From: Candidatus Parvarchaeota archaeon
Lineage (GTDB): Archaea > Micrarchaeota > Micrarchaeia > Anstonellales > VGKX01
Assembly: GCA_016866895.1 (NCBI GenBank)
Contig: VGKX01000073.1
Coordinates: forward strand, 1-5,820
Length of the DNA: 5,820 nt
Direction: 5' to 3'
Position 1 is the first letter of the stretch. Each line of letters opens with the position of its first letter. Position numbers and translations under genes: made by a program. The notes under the pieces were generated by a model. The model saw only the letters and a list, made by a program, of their open reading frames with translations, had not been told where the DNA came from and made no database searches. Positions 5,455 through 5,820 of the stretch are shown one piece after another.

Positions 5455-5820
5455 CTAGGCCTTGTTTGAAACAATGCTTCTCCAAAACAAATTCAAAATC
5501 GGGACAAGATAGAACGGTATGGCAAGGCCTATTATCGCCCCTGTCAAAAGCCTAAGCGCATTAGTGCTTTCGTAGGTGAACAGGCTTGGAATAAGGTCGC
5601 TAACAAGCTGTATCCCTCCATCCAAAGCTATTGGGACTGCTGCAGCAAACAAATATTTTTTGTCAGGAAAGTCAAGGGAACCCAGCTTCATCTTTAGAGG
5701 ATAGACTATCAATCCGACTAGGACAGCAAGATAAATTCCTATGTCCCTTGCGCAAACCGGCAGCTTGTAGCCAACTCCAAAATCCGAATTTACTACAATG
5801 CTGCGCTTGAAGACAATTGT
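5455..5820 (-). CDS. DUF2085 family membrane protein, 5' end outside window
   Basis: The frame is open from the right edge of the window to TAG (complement of 5455-5457), giving 121 residues without a true start; a TTG at 5712 is internal. Counting from the edge, it shows the marks I associate with DUF2085: P-V-C-A-R-D at 21-26, leading into a hydrophobic helix with G-I-Y-L; A-L-D-G-G-I-Q at 65-71; and E-S-T-N-A-L-R-L-L-T-G at 84-94. There are about three membrane helices (27-42, 57-76 and 91-113). The family function is unknown. The conserved cysteine in P-V-C-A-R and further conserved residues expected upstream suggest a metal or redox site, but the N-terminal part is missing here. It precedes the zinc-finger membrane gene on the same strand with a 106-base gap that contains a TATA box, so the two need not be an operon. 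Confidence 0.88.
   Translation of the reverse strand, partial: TIVFKRSIVVNSDFGVGYKLPVCARDIGIYLAVLVGLIVYPLKMKLGSLDFPDKKYLFAAAVPIALDGGIQLVSDLIPSLFTYESTNALRLLTGAIIGLAIPFYLVPILNLFWRSIVSNKA

Noticed and set aside
1..5820. CRISPR array, insertion sequence, tRNA/rRNA or defence island
   Set aside because: I found no spaced repeat array, transposase motifs, terminal inverted repeats, RNA-gene signatures or known defence domains.

Overview
The window looks archaeal. It carries a 20S proteasome beta subunit next to an archaeal KH/beta-CASP ribonuclease (aCPSF1/FttA), GGTGA-type Shine-Dalgarno sites, and TATA boxes placed as in archaeal promoters. From memory, psmB and the aCPSF1 gene are also neighbours in several euryarchaea. 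I cannot name the lineage from sequence alone. The mixture of informational genes, short membrane proteins of unknown function and an Ig-repeat surface protein would fit a small-genome archaeon such as a DPANN member, but that is inference.

Layout. Positions 1-845 (+) hold the 3' end of a gene for a secreted or surface protein made of three cysteine-paired Ig-like repeats. Positions 968-1393 (+) encode a four-helix DUF1761 membrane protein. The 314 bases from 1394 to 1707 have no gene but are rich in signals: a good TATA box with two ATTGT/GCAA motifs beside it, a long hairpin starting about where transcription should begin, a perfect 18-bp tandem duplication, and a small hairpin that covers the psmB Shine-Dalgarno site. 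psmB (1708-2346, +) and aCPSF1/FttA (2561-4456, +) follow, both with complete catalytic motifs. On the opposite strand, converging with aCPSF1, are a B-box-like zinc-finger membrane protein (4617-5348, -) and the 3' part of a DUF2085 membrane protein (5455 to the window end, -).

How the genes relate. psmB (protein turnover) and aCPSF1 (RNA 3'-end formation and transcription termination) are core housekeeping functions. The three membrane proteins and the Ig-repeat protein have no known joint pathway.

The best leads are the long structured psmB leader and the zinc-finger membrane gene. The latter appears broken by a one-base frame change at an A-run, beyond which a further 48 codons encode another membrane helix. 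I see no CRISPR array, tRNA, rRNA, transposon or recognisable defence system.
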